Part shown: positions 62,249-64,000 of the stretch, one piece after another
How the letters are laid out: every line of letters starts with the position of its first letter
How positions within the stretch are numbered: position 1 is the first letter of the stretch
NCBI GenBank assembly: GCA_012927625.1
Contig: JABBOV010000006.1
Coordinates: forward strand, 62,001-126,000
Source: Glaciimonas sp.
GTDB taxonomy: Bacteria > Pseudomonadota > Gammaproteobacteria > Burkholderiales > Burkholderiaceae_D
DNA length: 64,000 nucleotides
Direction: 5' to 3'
Program-made: the position numbers and the translations under genes
Notes under the pieces: generated by a model
Told to the model about the DNA's origin: nothing
What the model saw: only the letters and a program-made list of their open reading frames with translations
Databases searched by the model: none

Positions 62249-64000
62249 TCAGGCCGCTACGCGGAAGCGCAACACCGATTTTTTGAGTTCTTCAGCCAGC
62301 ACAGACAATTCCTGGATCGACTGCGCGGTCTGCTGTGTGCCGTCTTTGGTCTGCTCGGTCACGACGAGGATGTGCTGGATGGTTTGCGCCACGCTGTTGG
62401 CAGAAGTCGCCTGTTGTTCCGTTTCATACGAAATGCCTTGAATCAAATCGGCCAAGCGATTAGAGATGCGACTGATATCGGTCAGTGCGGTGCCAGCCGC
62501 ATCTGACAGCTTGGCGCCTTCCACCACGCCCTGCGTCGATTGCTCCATCGCGGCCACCGCGTCGAAAGTATCGGTCTGAATGGTGCGCACCAGCGCGCCG
62601 ATCTGCTTGGTTGCCGCACCGGAACGTTCCGCCAGGCGCTGCACTTCTTCCGCCACCACCGAGAAACCGCGTCCGGCTTCGCCGGCCGAGGCTGCCTGAA
62701 TCGCAGCATTGAGTGCCAGCACGTTAGTCTGTTCAGTAATGTCGGAAATCAGCTCGGTAATCTCGCCAATCTCTTGCGAAGATTCACCGAGACGCTTGAG
62801 GCGCTTGGATGTTTCCTGAATTTGCTCACGAATATCGGTCATGCCCTTGATCGCATTTTCCACTGCTTTCGAACCCTGCTGCGCAGCCGCCACCGACTCC
62901 CGCGCCACATCGGCAGACTGGTTCGCCGAGCGCGACACATCGGTAATCTGCTCTGCCATCTGCAATACAGACTGACCGGCATTTTCAATTTCACGCGATT
63001 GCTGCTGCGACATCAGCAGCAAGTCAGCCGACACGCTTTGGGCCTGATTCGACGCTGAAGTCACCTGTTCAGCGGTACTGGTTACCCGCCCAACTAACAA
63101 GCGCAGTTCTTCCACTGTGTAATTGACGGAATCGGCAATTGCGCCGGTTATGTCTTCTGACACGGTAGCTTGTACCGTCAAATCGCCGTCGGCTACTTCC
63201 TGCAATTCATTCATCAAGCGCAAAATGGCGGCCTGGTTCTGGTCGTTTGTGCTTTTTGCCTCTTCTTCATGGCTCTGCGCCAGATGCTGTTGCCGCTCCG
63301 CTTCCAGGCGGCGCGCCTCAGCTTCACGCGCATGGTTCCGGCTATCCTGCAGTAACAGCAAGGCTACTCCGGCCGCCGCGACCAAGGCCGCAAGGCCGCT
63401 CGCGACCAACAACAAGAACGGCCAACCCCAATTACTCTGCTCGACCCGAAAAGCGGTCTGCAAACTGTCGACACGCTGTTTCAAGGTTTCATTTTCATTG
63501 AACAGCAATTGTTCGGCCTGTTTAGCCGCGATGAAATTCTGCAGATTGCCGAGAATCGAGGCAACCGATATCTGATATTCGGCAAACACTTTTTGCAATT
63601 CGGTCAGCTTTACGTGTATTTCCGGGTCTTTATTGGCAGTCAGTTTGAGCACATCGCTACCGTTCAAAAAACCCTCAACAATGTCGCGGAAAGTATTGGT
63701 GTCTTTTCCCAGCAAAAAAGCGGTTTCTGGATTGACCCCTTCGGAAGTCAAAAATTCGCCGGCACTGCGTTCCAGGCGCTGGGTCAGCATCATCAATTGG
63801 CCTGCGATCAGGATTTCCCGCGGAGCAGCGCCGGATTGCACTTTCAGCGCAGCAATTTGCTCGGACAACTCAAGCATCACCGGCGACAGACTGTTCAGAC
63901 TTTCCAGGGTGGCGCCGAAACCTGTCAGCTCTTTTTTCAGTTTCAGGATAGTATCGGCCGCCTTTTCCGAATTGACCCACATTTTCAGGCTTTCCTTGAT
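62249..64000 (-). CDS. pilJ: Methyl-accepting chemotaxis receptor, PilJ type (5' part beyond the window)
   Basis: At least 583 aa are visible; the reading frame continues past 64000 with no stop, so the start lies outside. The visible part has a periplasmic sensor ([35 protein letters not shown]), one membrane helix at about 63360-63440 and a coiled cytoplasmic domain. The receptor hairpin tip reads [38 protein letters not shown], spread over about 62620-62730. Gene order pilJ-chpA matches the Pil-Chp system. No pentapeptide for CheR tethering is present at the C-terminus. Confidence 0.9.
   Translation of the reverse strand: MKESLKMWVNSEKAADTILKLKKELTGFGATLESLNSLSPVMLELSEQIAALKVQSGAAPREILIAGQLMMLTQRLERSAGEFLTSEGVNPETAFLLGKDTNTFRDIVEGFLNGSDVLKLTANKDPEIHVKLTELQKVFAEYQISVASILGNLQNFIAAKQAEQLLFNENETLKQRVDSLQTAFRVEQSNWGWPFLLLVASGLAALVAAAGVALLLLQDSRNHAREAEARRLEAERQQHLAQSHEEEAKSTNDQNQAAILRLMNELQEVADGDLTVQATVSEDITGAIADSVNYTVEELRLLVGRVTSTAEQVTSASNQAQSVSADLLLMSQQQSREIENAGQSVLQMAEQITDVSRSANQSADVARESVAAAQQGSKAVENAIKGMTDIREQIQETSKRLKRLGESSQEIGEITELISDITEQTNVLALNAAIQAASAGEAGRGFSVVAEEVQRLAERSGAATKQIGALVRTIQTDTFDAVAAMEQSTQGVVEGAKLSDAAGTALTDISRISNRLADLIQGISYETEQQATSANSVAQTIQHILVVTEQTKDGTQQTAQSIQELSVLAEELKKSVLRFRVAA

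Overview
The window reads as a chromosomal segment of a betaproteobacterium of the order Burkholderiales, most likely Oxalobacteraceae (Herminiimonas/Janthinobacterium/Herbaspirillum-like). This is inferred from gene families and gene order: class I fumarase next to murI, DUF2782-thrB-BPSS1780, glyQS-gmhB-plsC, an SSS symporter with its DUF4212 subunit, phbB-type reductase, and a chpA-pilJ twitching chemosensory locus. No taxonomic search could be run.

Layout. 1-2963: fumA and murI. 2964-9553: a tRNA-His gene followed by a decayed 6.5-kb integrative island bounded by a 48-bp direct repeat of the tRNA 3' end. It holds a group II intron 3'-end fossil, a truncated hypothetical gene, a multi-gene IS (zinc-ribbon protein, frameshifted D35E transposase, AAA ATPase, 64-aa protein), a higBA toxin-antitoxin pair and a tyrosine integrase broken by an 8-bp tandem duplication. 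9554-12592: erpA, bactofilin, DUF6776 protein, argC. 12593-15335: pilA with a near-perfect sigma-54 promoter and a neighbouring O-oligosaccharyltransferase-like protein. 15336-17778: a broken ParE/RelE toxin with intact antitoxin, then FHA and PP2C phosphatase genes. 18225-23749: sucCD, DUF2889, recX and recA with a LexA box. 24027-28641: a two-component system followed by the two-subunit symporter.

28839-39286: purM, perM-like, an overlapping hda-HAD-pcnB-folK run, a DMT-like protein, panB, a tungstate-type ABC transporter lacking its binding protein, carbonic anhydrase and a SelD-associated-type oxidoreductase. 39562-43605: chalcone-isomerase-like protein, a graveyard of IS256 and IS66 relics, dienelactone hydrolase, phbB-type reductase and an EamA transporter relic. 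43606-56594: housekeeping genes polA, LOG, DUF2782, thrB, BPSS1780, lnt, glyQ, glyS, gmhB, plsC and a DUF45 metallopeptidase. 56763-64000: a giant ChpA-type hybrid kinase and a PilJ-type receptor cut by the window edge, which with pilA suggest type IV pilus motility.

The most striking non-genic signal is a family of at least eight AT-rich intergenic repeats. In seven of them a GGAG(T)AT box and a CCGC box are separated by exactly the same distance (27 nt start to start), and every copy lies just downstream of a gene. A second family of small inverted-repeat elements (CCACGAAAGACAC-type ends) occurs twice.
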